Assembly: GCA_001692895.1 (NCBI GenBank)
Contig: KV748255.1
Span: 372,001-436,000 of the forward strand
Direction: 5' to 3'
Length of the DNA stretch: 64,000 nt
DNA from: Cenococcum geophilum 1.58
Lineage: Eukaryota > Ascomycota > Dothideomycetes > Gloniales > Gloniaceae
The position numbers and the translations under genes were made by a program. Below the pieces are notes generated by a model. It was not told where the DNA came from. It made no database searches and worked only from the letters and a program-made list of their open reading frames with translations. This document shows positions 18,870 through 31,160 of this stretch, one piece after another; position 1 is the first letter of the stretch, and every line of letters begins with the position of its first letter.

Positions 18870-21800
18870 AAATCCTCTTAATNNTGGGTCCTATTATATT
18901 AATTTCGGGTTATAGTTTAAATCTAAGTTAAGAGTCTTATCCGTAGGTTATATAGAACGGCGTCACGCCTATTAATTCATTTCTCATATTATTTATAGTA
19001 AACTCAGCTAACGGTAGCCATTTCTCCCAGTTATTTTGTAGGTAGGAGCAGTATATTTATAGGTATTATTCTATAATCGCGTTCGTAATTTCAGTTTAAC
19101 TATCTATCTCTAGATAAAATATAGTTAAGAGTCGTGTTTATATACTTAATCGTTTATATAGGGCTTACTAGAAGTCTAAAACAAACTAGCTTCCGCGGTT
19201 AGATATTATTAAATTAGGAAGTCCGTATAGCTTAAAGACGTACTTAATAAAACATTCGGCTACTAATATTGCATTAATTAAGTCTATAGGAATTATATAT
19301 TACATTTTCATAAGACGGTTAATAACTACTATAACATTCGTAAACCTATTACTGTTAGGTAGATCAACTACGAAGTTAATTAAGATATCTCGCCATCTTT
19401 ATATTAGAATTGGTAACGGTTAAAGTACTCCTTGCTTCTTTATATAAGAGGTCTTCCTATATACGCATATTCTGCATACTTAGACGTATTTTTGTATATA
19501 GTCGTGCATTATAGGCTAGTAGTATACTTACTGGATAATCTTATAGGTCTTTATACGGCCAGGATGCCCTACTATAGGGGAATCGTGTACAAATTTGAGT
19601 ATCTTAAATCGTAAGGGTTCGGAATTTAGGACTACTATCTTCTATTAATAGTATAACCGATTATTGCGGATTTCGCATTTAGTAAGTGTAATATTTTTAT
19701 ATTACCGTTTTCCTGTTTAAATTACTTTTATTACATCTGCTATCTAGGGGTTATTCTTATATTTATATTCTATTAATTTATTAACTTCTATATCCTACTT
19801 ATCAATTTCTAATTTATTCCTATTAAGCTCCGCGTCTAGGAATATAAGGCGTAGTTTCTTAAAGTGTTTAGGGGGCAGTAGAATTTATAATTAATTTATA
19901 ATCCGTTTATTAGAGGCGTTTATAGGTAAGTCCTATAATTATTATATTAATAAGTTAAGCTTCTAGTTAAGTTTACTAGATTAATACGTAATCTTAAAGT
20001 TAAATTATAAAAGGTATTCAGCCTAACGAATTTAGCGCTGTATTAATTGCTTTATAGTTATAAAGTACTATAGGTTTTTATAGTCCGTTAATACGCGTAT
20101 TAGGAATAATAATTCTTTAAGTTCTAGGCGCCATTATTTAAAGCATCTAATAACTGCAAGCAGTTCCTTATTATATATCTTATAGTTTAATTTAGTAGGG
20201 GTAAGTTTCTAGGAGAGAAAGGCTACTAGGCACAGCTCGCCGTTCTTATTATACTGCAATAACACCCCTCCTAGTACATAATTAGACGAGTCTGTTTTAA
20301 TAATATATTTAAGGTCCGGATTAAAGTAGGTAAGAATTAAAGTAGTTATAAAACGATATTTTAGGTCGTTAAAAGCTTATTCGCATTTAGTAGTCTATTT
20401 AAATCTTATGTTCTTTCTTATTAAGTTTACTAATAGCTAAACAATTTTTAAGAAGTAATTAATAAATCGACGGTAGAAATTTGCGAATTCTAGAAATCCT
20501 TAGATGTCTTATATACTACTAGGACTTTCTTAGTTTACAATTACAGCGATTTTCTTAGGGTCCATTTTAATTCCGTTATAGGATATAATTAGGCCTAAGT
20601 ACGTAACTTCGGATATATAGAACTTGCATTTCTTAATATCGCATTATAAGCCCGCGTCTTATAGGCGTTTAAGGACCATTTGGACGTGCTTCCAATATTT
20701 AGAAAGTAAAAATAAATAAATAAAGATATTATTAATATACACGGTAATAAATACATTAAGGAATTCGCGAAGCATATTATTAATATATTACTAAAACGTA
20801 CTAAGACCGTTCTTTACGCTAAATAGCATTACTAGGTATTTAAAAAGTCCCCATTATATACGGAAAGCTATATACTTCTTATCTCCTTTATAAACACGGA
20901 TTTAATTAAAGGCAGCGACTATATTAAGCTTCGTAAAGTATTATACTTTTACTAAGCAGTTAAGCGTTTCTTAAAGTAGAGAAATTGGATATTAGTTTTA
21001 AATCGTAATCATATTTAGGGCTTAATAATTAACATAGAATCTTAAGCCTTCTTTAGGTTTCTTAATAAATAGTATAGGTAAGGTAAATAGTAATTAACTA
21101 GGGCGAATAAATCCTTTCTTTAGGTGCTCTTTAAGGTATTATTACATTATAAGTAGCTTTTCTCGCGATATACCGTATAACGGGCCGAATTTTAGCGTTA
21201 TACTAGGTTTAAGTTCTATCTTAAAATCATACTTGTCTTAATGTAGGGGTAGTTAGTTTACAAATTGTCTCTTAAACGTATTAATTAAATTATAATATTC
21301 TTTAGGTATAAGGGGTTAGGGGTTAATATATTGCTTTAGTTCTAACGCCTTTTTAATATCTTCTAGTGTTATAGTAAAGATCTTATAGTCTTGTTTTCTT
21401 GCTAATAAATAAAAGGGTGCGGCTTGTATTATACGAATTTTAAGAGGTTTTAATATATTATCTTCGCATTCCTTACCGCAATCGGCAGTTATAACTTTAT
21501 TATATTAATTCGAGGTTTATAGTAAGGGTAATTCGTATTATATTAAATTTAAATAGTCGTATACATATTTGTAGGGTAAGTAGTATTTTAAGTAATAACT
21601 TCGGCAGTAGGTTATACGGAATTTTAGTGTTTCTTTAACCCAGCTAATTAAAGGGTTATATTATTTTAGCTATCCGTGTCTAAGTATTACCTTATAATAC
21701 TTTAAGGGTATTATAAATAGGGAAATATATTTAAGGTGTTCGCCTATCCACATCTTTATAAGAGCGTAGTGCGTTAGTTCGCCGTATATTAAAGGCTTAC

Positions 21801-23219
21801 TATTAAAGCCTTATAGGCCTTAGGGCTTATTAAGTTTCTTTAAATTTAAATATTAAGTTTTTGCGTAGTTTATATCAATAAAGCCTATGCTAGTAGCTCC
21901 GCTATCTATAAGGATTTATACTTTCTTCCATTTTCTAAGTATTTAAATTTTACTAAGTATATTAAGGAAGTCGTGTTATATATTAGCGCTAAAAGAGCCT
22001 AAATACTTATACTCTTCTACTTCTTATCCTAAGGCGTAACTTAGCCCTAAAATAATTCGTTTTCCAAGTTAACTAAAGGCGAGATACTTTATAGCGACTA
22101 AGTATAATTTATAGAATAAGTATAACTTAAGGACCAAGAGGAGCTATAGCGGATCTTTTTAAAAGGGTAAGTTCGGCAATCCCTTTAAATATATCCCTTT
22201 TTCCTATATCCAAAATATTCTCTATTTGCGGCTTATATTCTTTATTTATCGGTTCCTAAGGGTGTATAGGATTAGGTGGCATTGAGGTCTATAGGGTTAT
22301 ACGTAGGGCTTTTAGGTCTTAAAGACGGATCGCGCTTTAAGGTATATACCGGTTTTGTAAAGTTTTAAGTATAAGGTATAGTTAGCTTTAGGGAACGAGT
22401 CTATTTATTATATTAAAGGTCCTTATTAATTCGTTAATATATTATAGCAAATTTGGGTAAGTTCTTTAGCAGTTCTTTACCTACTAACTATACTCTAATT
22501 TTATCCGAAATAGCTTGGCGGAGAGTAGTAACTCTAGCGGCTTTATTCTAATCTAGTTTACTAATAAGGCCTAAAAATTCTAAAAAGAAGCTGGTAAAGT
22601 CTCGGTTCCGTTATTATAGGTTTTTAAGTTTAGTAACAGCTGTATATTCGCGGTTAGCGTTATTATATATTTATTCTAGTAGAGAGATAAAGATTTTAAA
22701 ATTAATAAAGGTGCCGTTATGGAAGAATGGGTCTATAGTTTATATAGCATCTTTGTTTAAACGGGATATTCTATAGCTAATCTTACTGGCTTTAGTAGGG
22801 TATTAGTTATAGTTTATTAAAAGTTTAAGATAGAGCTTAGTTATAAAGGGACGTAGGTTATTTTAATTTCTATTAAATATTAGAGGGTTAAGGAGCTTTT
22901 TAGATTTTATAGTAGGTACTAGGTTTATTACAGGTATAGGTTAAGCTACCGTTACTAATTTAGGGTTTATATTTAATGGGTCGGGTTTATATACAGTTAT
23001 TTTAATTTTGTTTACAGGTGTTACTATTAGGGTCTCTAACATAAGTACTTTGGCGTCGTAGAGTTCTTTGCGTATTGCTTTAATTAATTGCTAATACTAA
23101 GCTTTTAGTATAGTTTATTACTGGGCCAAGGCATCTATAAAGGACTATTACATTATAGTTATTTGTTCCCTAACTAGGGCCATAATAGTTAACGTAGCGG
23201 ATTTGAGTTCGTTTGCCAT
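18870..23219 (-). pseudogene. Gag-pol relic of element A
   Basis: Gag starts at ATG 23219-23217 (MANELKSATLTIMALVREQ), about 30 bp inside the 5' LTR, then meets stops. Pol follows in the order protease, reverse transcriptase, RNase H, integrase. The RT active site reads YINN (YxDD mutated, 20739-20722), followed by the connection segment YLGLIISYNGIKMDPKKI and FLEFANFYRRFI. RNase H includes KTDSSNYVLGGVL and TDYKNL. Integrase (about 19,620-18,880) shows the HHCC region, GHPGRIKTYKII, then RDILINFVVDLPNS, LYGLPNLIISNRGS and LPLAEFTINN. In-frame stops recur every few dozen codons, so no protein can be made. The domain order places it in Ty3/gypsy (Metaviridae). Confidence 0.88.
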
Positions 23220-23249
23220 TTTAAGGGTATTAGTATTAATATAACGTAA

Positions 23250-23552
23250 TATAAGGGCGCGGAGAAACTTTAGGGAAACTTTAAAGGAATAATATAAATT
23301 CTATCTAAATCTAAGGGTATATAGCTCTCGCTAAGAACAAAACATTATATAAAGAAGAGAAAGGAATAATAAGAGAATTATATAATTAAATAGTTAGGGG
23401 CTTAGTGGTCAATGCGTGCGCATATACGCACGCGGTCTTTAACGGACTTTGGTAATTCAATTAATCTAGCAGATTTTGGTTAAAGCGTCGGAATTTATCT
23501 ATCGAGTGTTTCACTAAGACATTCCTACTGTAACTAGGCTAGTCCCGTTACA
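23250..23552 (-). repeat. 5' LTR of element A
   Basis: The paired copy of 17595-17897, of identical length, ending (plus strand) GTTACA directly before the CTATA duplication. On the minus strand the gag ATG lies about 30 bp beyond its inner edge, leaving room for little more than a primer-binding site. Confidence 0.9.
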
Positions 23553-24527
23553 CTATAATAGCTCCTAGGTAATCTTATTATAGCCTATCCAGTTTACTTT
23601 ATACTATATTTTATTATTAATATCCTTATAATTAATAATCTTTAAAACCTATTATTTGTCTTTCTCTTATCCTCTATATATATCTACTTTATAAACTAGT
23701 ATCTCTACGTCTCTATATACTGGCTCTAGTATTGCAATATACTATATAAAGTAGATCTTTATTTTTTACTAGTAAGTTAAGTCTATATATAACTTCTAAA
23801 ATTTTAGCTAAAATTTTAAATAGTCCTAGTCTAACGTAGTCCAACTTCTTACTTAGTTGTTAACTTCTAAAATTTTTATATAATCGCTATACTTTATCTC
23901 CCTCCTTTAGATCTAGTCCCTTAAATTTCTTAGTATAATAGTACCTTTTTGTTTTTTTAATATTAACTTTATTATAAAATAAAGGTCTTTACAAAGATTT
24001 ATTAGAGTCTTTATTCTTTACTTTACTATTCCACTTATTTTCTTTACTTATTATAGTAATAATAATATTTAGACTTATATCTGTAATTTATCTAAAATAG
24101 TAATATCTCTATGCCTTCCTATAGTGTTATATTATATATAAACTATATAACTAGTAGTAATAATAATACCTAATTATTCTATACGTAATTAACGTAATAT
24201 CTTAAATACTATTCTAGTGTCTAATTTAATCTTTCCGTTTATTTATCTGTCTATAGATAATACGCTATTAATATTACTACGCGAACCCCTTATTCTGCTA
24301 AGAATACTTCCTAAAATACTACTATAAATCTTAGATCTCTATCTAATATAATCTTACTTAGAACTCTATATCTTACAAATACTTCTTTAATATAGATTTT
24401 AGCGATATTTTCTACTGGGGTTTCTTTTATACATACTATAAAGTAGCCCTATTTAGTTACTTTATCTATTATTACTAAGATTATATTATAATCTTTTAAC
24501 TTTAGTAACTTTATAATAAAGTCCTAT
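23553..24527 (-). pseudogene. Element D, piece 1: integrase core and chromodomain-like end
   Basis: Minus-strand relic of an older Ty3/gypsy element. From right to left it reads the integrase catalytic core (DFIIKLLKLKDYNIILVIID, then KTVF-like FVRYRVLSKIILDRDLRF, then TDKTERLN with stops at RIP sites) and, at about 23,640-23,553, NYKDINNKI followed by YKVNWIGYNKIT, typical of a chromovirus chromodomain. Its left end was cut by insertion of element A (TSD CTATA) and its right end by element B (TSD CCTAT). Removing B and one CCTAT restores the frame across the junction into 30410-30808, direct evidence that the pieces were one gene. Confidence 0.8.
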
Positions 24528-24727
24528 TGTTAGGAATAGGGCAAATTGCCGCCATATAAGGCAAATTGCCGTCACGTGGGGCAAGTTGCCGTCACGTGTC
24601 GCCGCGGCGCTAGCGTGGCGAGGAGCCTTAAGCTCTTCGCCCTTCCTAATAGAAGAAAATATACAATTAATAAACATTATACTATCTACAAACCGTAGCT
24701 ACGTGATATCCCCTTGTGAGTCCAATA
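24528..24727 (+). repeat. 5' LTR of element B
   Basis: 200 bp, paired with 30210-30409; about a dozen differences by eye, all transitions. Its middle (CGTCACGTGTCGCCGCGGCG) is a GC-rich island in the AT-rich block. It also has short internal repeats of GGCAAATTGCCGTCA type, three tandem copies of about 21 bp. Confidence 0.92.
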
Positions 24728-25079
24728 CTGATTAGTGGTTAACTTTATAGTTATGCTATAGAACAGCTAGGTATTTACTAAGAAGAGACAAGCTACTGTA
24801 CCAGTGCTACTTATATTAAGGGAAGCTATCTTTTAAGGTTAGAACTGGTCCTAAATCTTAAATAGAACTCTTCTATAAATCTAAGGATTTAAAGGCTAGA
24901 ACTAGTCCTAAGCCTTCCCTAGATTATAGATTCTTACGTCTATTACGCAGAACAACACGCTTTATAAGTCTTTATAATTTAAGGCTAGAACTGGTCCTAA
25001 GCCCTATAATCGCAAATATACGTCACGAACGCGTACCAAATAACAATCCCTATACTACTAATATTCCCTTCCTTTAAAG

Positions 25080-28000
25080 ATATAACTATAGCTACTTTAA
25101 ACAACTGGAGAAACTCCTTACTACTAGGGGTAGCTATATACGCGAAACTCATTAATAAAGATTAGAACGCATTTACCTTTAATATAATAACCTATACCGT
25201 AAAACAAGTTAACGGCTTTCTCCTACACCATATTCTATTCTACTAAGATAGCTACTATACCGATTTATAGTTATAAGAATACTTTAGGGAGGATTTTATA
25301 GGATGGACCGCCGACACCTGGGCACTTAGCAATATTAATATTATTTAGGATTTTTAAGACTCCCTCTAAAGGAATAGGGTATATATTGCTAAGGATAGTA
25401 ACCTAATTACTAGTAATATTTACGCCGTTCTTACTAGTATAGAAAAACCAGTATGGACGGAAGCTAAGATTATACGTTAATTACGGAAACGTAAAACTAA
25501 CCTATATTCTTTGGAAGGCAACTTTAATTTAGAACGAAACCCCTAGAACGCTACTCTTCTACCTAAAGGTGCTCTCCTACCTAGAGGTGCTTTTCCTCTA
25601 CCTCTACTACCTCTAACTTCTCTATCCCAGCTAACCGATAAGCCTCTATCTTAAGAAGTTATAAATCTAATAAAGGTATATTTGGACGAAGAGAAGAAGT
25701 TTAGAGGAGAATTATATGATATACTTAGAGTAAAACTATAGGTCTTTTATAACTGCTATAATAAGGTTAGAATTTAACGCCACTAGTTCTATTATACTTT
25801 CTCTGTTATATTAAAAAGACGGGCGGTAACGTTTTATTATAACTATATTATAGGTAAAAACTATAGCTTTAATATAATGCTTTAGCTTACTAGAGCCCAC
25901 TTTAAAACTAATAAAAACCGCTAACTCTATATATCCAAATGGCGGGAGACTATATTCTAGAGAGTTATCGCTTCTAACCTAATAACGACTTACCTAGAGT
26001 ATCTTTAACTACTCTTTAATAAACTCTAGAAAATCTAATATAGTTTTACTAAAACCTACTAAAATGAGAATAGTTTAAGGGACTAGGTTATCTTAGCATG
26101 CTGTGGCGTTTCTAAGTGCAACTTAGCGCTATATAAACCTATAGATATATTTAAAGGAGTATATGCCAAACTACGCTTTACTATAGGTACTGTAATGCGA
26201 ATATAAGAACCCTAATAATTTTATACCGAAAACCCTATTTAAACTAGGATTCTAGACTAATATAATTATAACTGGACTAATTAAATATATGGTGGCCGGA
26301 GTAGGGGATATAGCAGAGGGTATAATTAACGTTAACTATAAAGTAATTGTAGAGGTCTTTATAGAGGTTTATTTCGGAACAACTATTAGAAGAAATGCTA
26401 TATTTGTAAGAAGCTAAATTACTAGTTAAATAGACACTCTCTTAATAAGCGAAAGAAGGTATATAATAAGTTCCGATAAAGTATAAGAAATGTTAGAAAT
26501 TATAAGGTTACTATAGCCTACTTTTAAAGCTTTTTAGTCTAATATAAAGGTATAGAAGACCTTAAGGATAAGGTTAATAAGGCCAAATAGCTCCTTATAG
26601 ATATGGATATTAAGGACTACTCTCCCAACTAATACTTTATTAAGTATAGTAAGGTAAATAGTATATAAACCGTTGCTATCCTTAATAACCAATCTACGTT
26701 CTATTCTGTTATAAAGTTAAATATCTTTAATAAGCTAAAGGAAAGTTCCGCGTTCTCCTTTAACGATAGATACTTGGCGAATGTCTTCTATAGTATTATA
26801 CCAGATACTAGAGCCGTAGGAGTATCTATAGTAGGAGAACCTTAAGTTTAAGCTCTTTAGCAGCTTAATAGCTCTGTTTAAATTAACCAATTAACGGCAG
26901 GCCAATATATAATTTGCTTTAGTAAGGGTACTATAATCTTTTTCGGTATAATTAAGGTCTAAACCCTATTAGGATATATTACCTTCTATATTATTCCCGC
27001 GAATACCCCGTTCCTATTCTATATTTAAGATATAGATAAATTAGGCGTTAAGCTTAATAACCTTAAGAATATGCTTATTTAGGGAGATAATTGGGTGCCT
27101 GTTATACGCAAGTAGGGTTACTTTTAGTTGCTCCTCTAATAACTAGAAAGGAGTGTTGCTTAAAGTCACTTAACTAAGTTAGAGCTACGTTAACTATACT
27201 ATTGTTTTAGCTACCTATCTGTTTACTAACTGCTTAGGGTTTTTTAATAAGCAGGTTATAAAGTTAAGGTTAAGGCAATTAAGTATTTTATAAAGTACTA
27301 CTATTACTGCTAAATAAACTAGAAGTCCCCTAGCCGATTTAAGTTTACCCTTAAAGATAACTACAACTTTAACTTCTATATTATTATTAATGTTATATAT
27401 CTTAATGGCAAGCTAGTCCTCTAAGCTGTTAACTTATTAACTTCCTTTTAAGCCACACATTTTTTAAGGGATATATTAGCTAGAAACGCATAGAATACCC
27501 TTTAGTTATACTATATTAATATCTACCTAGGACCCCCTAATTAAATCATTTATAACGCAAAAAAGAACTTCTTATCTGTGGAGTTTCGATAATAGGTAAA
27601 AGTAATAGTAATTAAGGTTAAGGAAGTCCCTATTAAGGCATATAATAGTATTAAAAAAGTAGAGCAATACTATATGCTATTACGCTGAGTATATAAGATT
27701 ATTTCTTTAGAACTAGAGGACGCTAGTAAAGAAATTATCTTATAGATAGCTGTTAAGGCTGTTAACGATTCCGCTGGCCTAAATAGGCTCGTACCTATGT
27801 TACTAGTCTTTAGCGCCTACCCTTAAATAACTAATAATTCTCTACTATCTCCCTCTATTGTGTAATAAGCTAAGGCTATTTATAAAGTAATAAAGGAGGT
27901 ATAATATCTATACGCTACGCGCTAGGTTAATGACGTACTAGGAATAAGAAATAGCCTAAATATCTTAACTATACTTAATTTACCACTTTAATCTAAAGTA

Positions 28001-29970
28001 TGGGTATGGCGTAAAAAGGGAGAATGGTTAGGCATATATAAACTTATTATAATTAATAGTTAAACTTACACTCTTTAGATGCCCTATAGACCTACTTAAT
28101 TCTATTTAACCGTTATTAGGCCCTACTATAAAGATAATAGTTCTAAGCCTTTATAGGATACCCTAGAAGATGCCCTAAAAGATGCCCTAGAGGAGAACTA
28201 CAATTAATATGCCCTAGAAGGCGACTGTAATTCTAATATAATTATAGTAGACGTGCCGCAACTATAACGCGGTAGAGGTCGCCCGAAGGGATTATAAAAT
28301 TGCTAATATCTTATTAATTTTAAAAAGCAATTCGTTACTGCTATAGAGAGTAGAGTTAAGTTGTTAATGGCCTTTATAACAGCTAAAGAGAAGGCTAACT
28401 TTAAGCTCGCAAAACAGCTCTAAAAGGAAGGTTATATTATAACTCTAGGAGCTCCTTTCTAAGCATCTAATAAGTAGGAAATTGACAGTCTTATTATAAG
28501 AGGAGTCTTTAAATTTAAGAAGTATAACCCTACTAAGTTTAATAGAATTTGCATCTTTAAGTTAAGAATAGTTAATAAGATTAAGGGTAAGGCTACTAAC
28601 GCCCCATTTAAGAAATTAAGGCTTATTATTTAAGGCTATAATAATAACGGCAAGGAGACGATCCTTATGTAATCCCCTACGATTTAATAAGCTAATTAGT
28701 AAGTTATTATTGCACTAGCTCCCTCCTTAATAAAGAACGGAATGGCAGTTTATTTATAAGATATTACTTAGGCCTATACCTAATTAGAGACGCGCCTTTA
28801 GCGCTTAATACTAGTATATCTTCCGGAGTAAATTCGCCACTAATATCCCAAAGATACAATTATGGTTATGCTTAAGCCACTATATAGAATTGCAGAGGCA
28901 GGAACTTATTAGTAGGCTACCTATAGTAAGCACCATAAAGAGAAGCTTCTAATAACTACCTCTATATTTGATCCCTACTTCCTTATTATAACCACGGGAA
29001 CTCTATTTAGAATTGTTGGTATATAAACTAACGATATAATTATCTTAGGAGACAATTAATTTTTAGCTCTTAAGGAAGATAAGCTAGTAAAGGCAAATCT
29101 TATAGTAAAGCTAAAGGAAAGACTTAATGTAATAACGCTATTACTTTTTAATGGATATATCCTTTCCCTAAATAAGGACTCCATTGCTTTACGCTAGAAG
29201 GGTTAAGGTAAAAAGATTAATGTTATTAACGTTAATTCCCTAAAGCAAGGATATGTAGAGCAATGCGCTTACGGAGCTTATATTGCTTTTATCTGTTAGC
29301 CTAAGGCTTCCTTTAATCTCTCTATTGCCGCTTAATACTAGGAACTAACTAAGAAGGATATCCTTGCCCTAAATAAGCGCCTTTCCTAGTAAATAACCCA
29401 TCTTAATTGGGGACTACTCTATATATCTATTAATCTTCCTACCGCTAAGCTCTTTATATTTATTAACGGGTTGTTTATAAATAATAAAGATTTTAGCTCC
29501 TAGCTAGAATATAAGATTATTATCGCGAATAAATCTATTGGAGAGAATAACTTTATAATCTACGGTAATCTTATTTATTAGAGCTTAACTAAGAGTAAGT
29601 ACGTTACTTAAAGCGTTCTAGCGTTAGAGATATATAGAATAGTTAGCGGAGTTAATATAGTAATTATAATTAGAACTACCCTTAAGATAATTACAGATCG
29701 GTTTAAACTTCCCGCTATTTCTATAATTATATGCACTAACTTATATTCCCTTTATAAATGTTTAGTTAAGCTTAGTACTATAAAGGAGAAGCGTCTTATA
29801 ATTAATATTATGGCCCTTTGGTAATCCTATAAGCGTTAAAAACTCTTTAAGATTTAATAAATTAATAGCTAAGATAACCCGGTAGATGCGATAATAAAGG
29901 CAAACCTAAATAAGGCACTAGAGATATTTATTAATATAAATACTCTACGTATATAAGTTAAAGGTTAGGT
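25080..29970 (+). pseudogene. Gag-pol relic of element B (copia order)
   Basis: Stop-riddled plus-strand polyprotein. After gag and the integrase region (about 25-28 kb, heavily decayed), an AT-hook-like RGRGRPKG lies at about 28,270. Reverse transcriptase follows (about 28,460-29,100): EIDSLIIRGVFKFKKYNP, PLYRIAEAGTY, and the active site TND (TDD mutated, 29027-29035) after FRIVGI. RNase H (about 29,500-29,960) ends with a DNPVDAIIKANLNKALE segment, the usual copia C-terminus. Integrase before RT places the element in Ty1/copia (Pseudoviridae), unlike all the other large elements here. No intact frame of useful length remains. Confidence 0.85.
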
Positions 29971-30021
29971 TAAAAGGGAGTAAAAGGATTTTATAAACCC
30001 TAATTCTAAATAGCTAATTAG

Positions 30022-30048
30022 GATTTTCCATCCCTAGGATAGAAAATC
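30022..30048 (+). repeat. 27-bp hairpin, copy in copia element B
   Basis: GATTTTCCAT and ATAGAAAATC arms around CCCTAGG, flanked by CTAATTAG on the left and CGCTATTAGCT on the right, exactly as in the gypsy copies. Only the core and immediate flanks match; the longer module flanks do not. Confidence 0.8.
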
Positions 30049-30209
30049 GCTATTAGCTCGCTTACGACTAGCGCCTTAGCGGCCCACTTATCTTTATATT
30101 AACCCCTAACACCCTTCTTCTTCTTCTTCCTTCCCTTAGCTTTATACCTTTATATAGTAGCAATCTATAAGTGTCTATAGATGGCAACTATAAAAAGAAG
30201 AGTTGCCAG

Positions 30210-30409
30210 TATTAGGAATAGGGTAAATTGCCGCTATATAAGGCAAATTGCCGTCATATGGGGCAAGTTGCCGTCACGTGTCGCCGCGGCGCTAGCGTGG
30301 CGAGGAGCCTTAAGCTCTTCGCCCTTCCTAATGGAAGAAAATATATAATTAATAAACATCATACTATCTACGAACCGTAGCTACGTAATATCCCCTTATG
30401 AGTCCAACA
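30210..30409 (+). repeat. 3' LTR of element B
   Basis: The paired 200-bp copy, starting TATTAGG (first TG mutated to TA) and ending CCAACA, followed at once by the CCTAT duplication. Confidence 0.92.
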
Positions 30410-30808
30410 CCTATAATATAATTTCCTATAGTCTTTTTAGTGTTTTAATAGGCTATAGCTTTTTATATAGCTTATACCTTATTAGCTTATTTCTTTAGTA
30501 ATCTAGATATTCTTTAATAACTTCTCTTATAAGTTCCTAAATTTTATAAATAATATACTTCTTCTAAAGTCTTAATACTAAGTCTATAGCTCTATTATAT
30601 TTTTACGTTATTCCTCTATAAAAATCTTTAATAAACTCTTTTACTATACCCCTTAGGATAGACATATTCATTTTCTATTTATACTAGTCCATTTCTAGGT
30701 CCTTAAATTACGCCTCTTAGATTATTTTTATCTAATTACTTTCTAGTAGTTTATACTCTTAAGTTACTGCAATTTTTAGATAATTATACCTAATTAATCT
30801 ATTATTGT
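30410..30808 (-). pseudogene. Element D, piece 2: N-terminal integrase region
   Basis: Minus-strand continuation of element D between insertions B and C1. It reads FIKDFYRGIT, then RNKLIRYKLYKKL and PIKTLKRL, the segment that leads from the zinc-binding part of gypsy integrases into the catalytic core. It joins in frame with piece 1 after removing B. Its right end is the ATTGT duplication made by C1. RIP-type stops are frequent. Confidence 0.72.
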
Positions 30809-30995
30809 TGTTACGGCACTGACCTAACACATACTGTTTTATACTATCTCATACTATTCCCTACTATTAGCTAGCCTACCACTAGCGACTTAGCGGCCGG
30901 CCCTACTATTTATATATAATACCCCCTTTCCACCTTCTTCCCCTCTTTATACCATAACGTAGTTATTTAGTCTACTTTATTGCAGCACTGTGATA
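30809..30995 (+). repeat. 5' LTR of element C1
   Basis: 187 bp, with the TATA-like TTTATATATAATA before a C-rich start region. All the differences from the right copy that I could find are transitions. Confidence 0.92.
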
Positions 30996-31160
30996 GTTTG
31001 TGGTATCTTTAATTTGCGCCCTATCGCGATCACTAATTCCTTATACCCTAGCTAATTAACCTCCGCCCTAAAGTAATTGTAACTTACGCGCGCCTTTACT
31101 AAAACTAATACGTCCCTAGCACAGTCCTAGAACAATTTTTAGTTTTTACCTAGCGCCTAG

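Larger units (their letters stand above)
17595..23552 (-). mobile_element. Element A: complete, RIP-decayed Ty3/gypsy retrotransposon, 5,958 bp
   Basis: Two 303-bp LTRs (17595-17897 and 23250-23552) with TG...CA ends (some mutated to TA) are flanked by the perfect target duplication CTATA (17590-17594 and 23553-23557). Coding is on the minus strand: the 5' LTR is on the right and the 3' LTR on the left. A polypurine tract (AAAAGGGGGGGTAC, minus) adjoins the 3' LTR at 17,898. The element is inserted in the chromodomain-like end of the older element D. The several Ns at about 18,839-18,894 are sequence gaps. The region between the integrase end (about 18,870) and the 3' LTR carries the palindrome and hairpin modules listed separately. 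Confidence 0.92.
24528..30409 (+). mobile_element. Element B: complete, RIP-decayed Ty1/copia retrotransposon, 5,882 bp
   Basis: Two 200-bp LTRs (24528-24727 and 30210-30409) start TGTTAGGAATAGGG and end GAGTCCAACA. They are flanked by a perfect CCTAT duplication (24523-24527 and 30410-30414). Coding is on the plus strand. A purine-rich run (AAAAAGAAGAG) lies just before the right LTR. The element interrupts the integrase of element D. Near its 3' end (30022-30048) it carries the same 27-bp hairpin as the gypsy elements A, C1 and C2. Confidence 0.93.
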
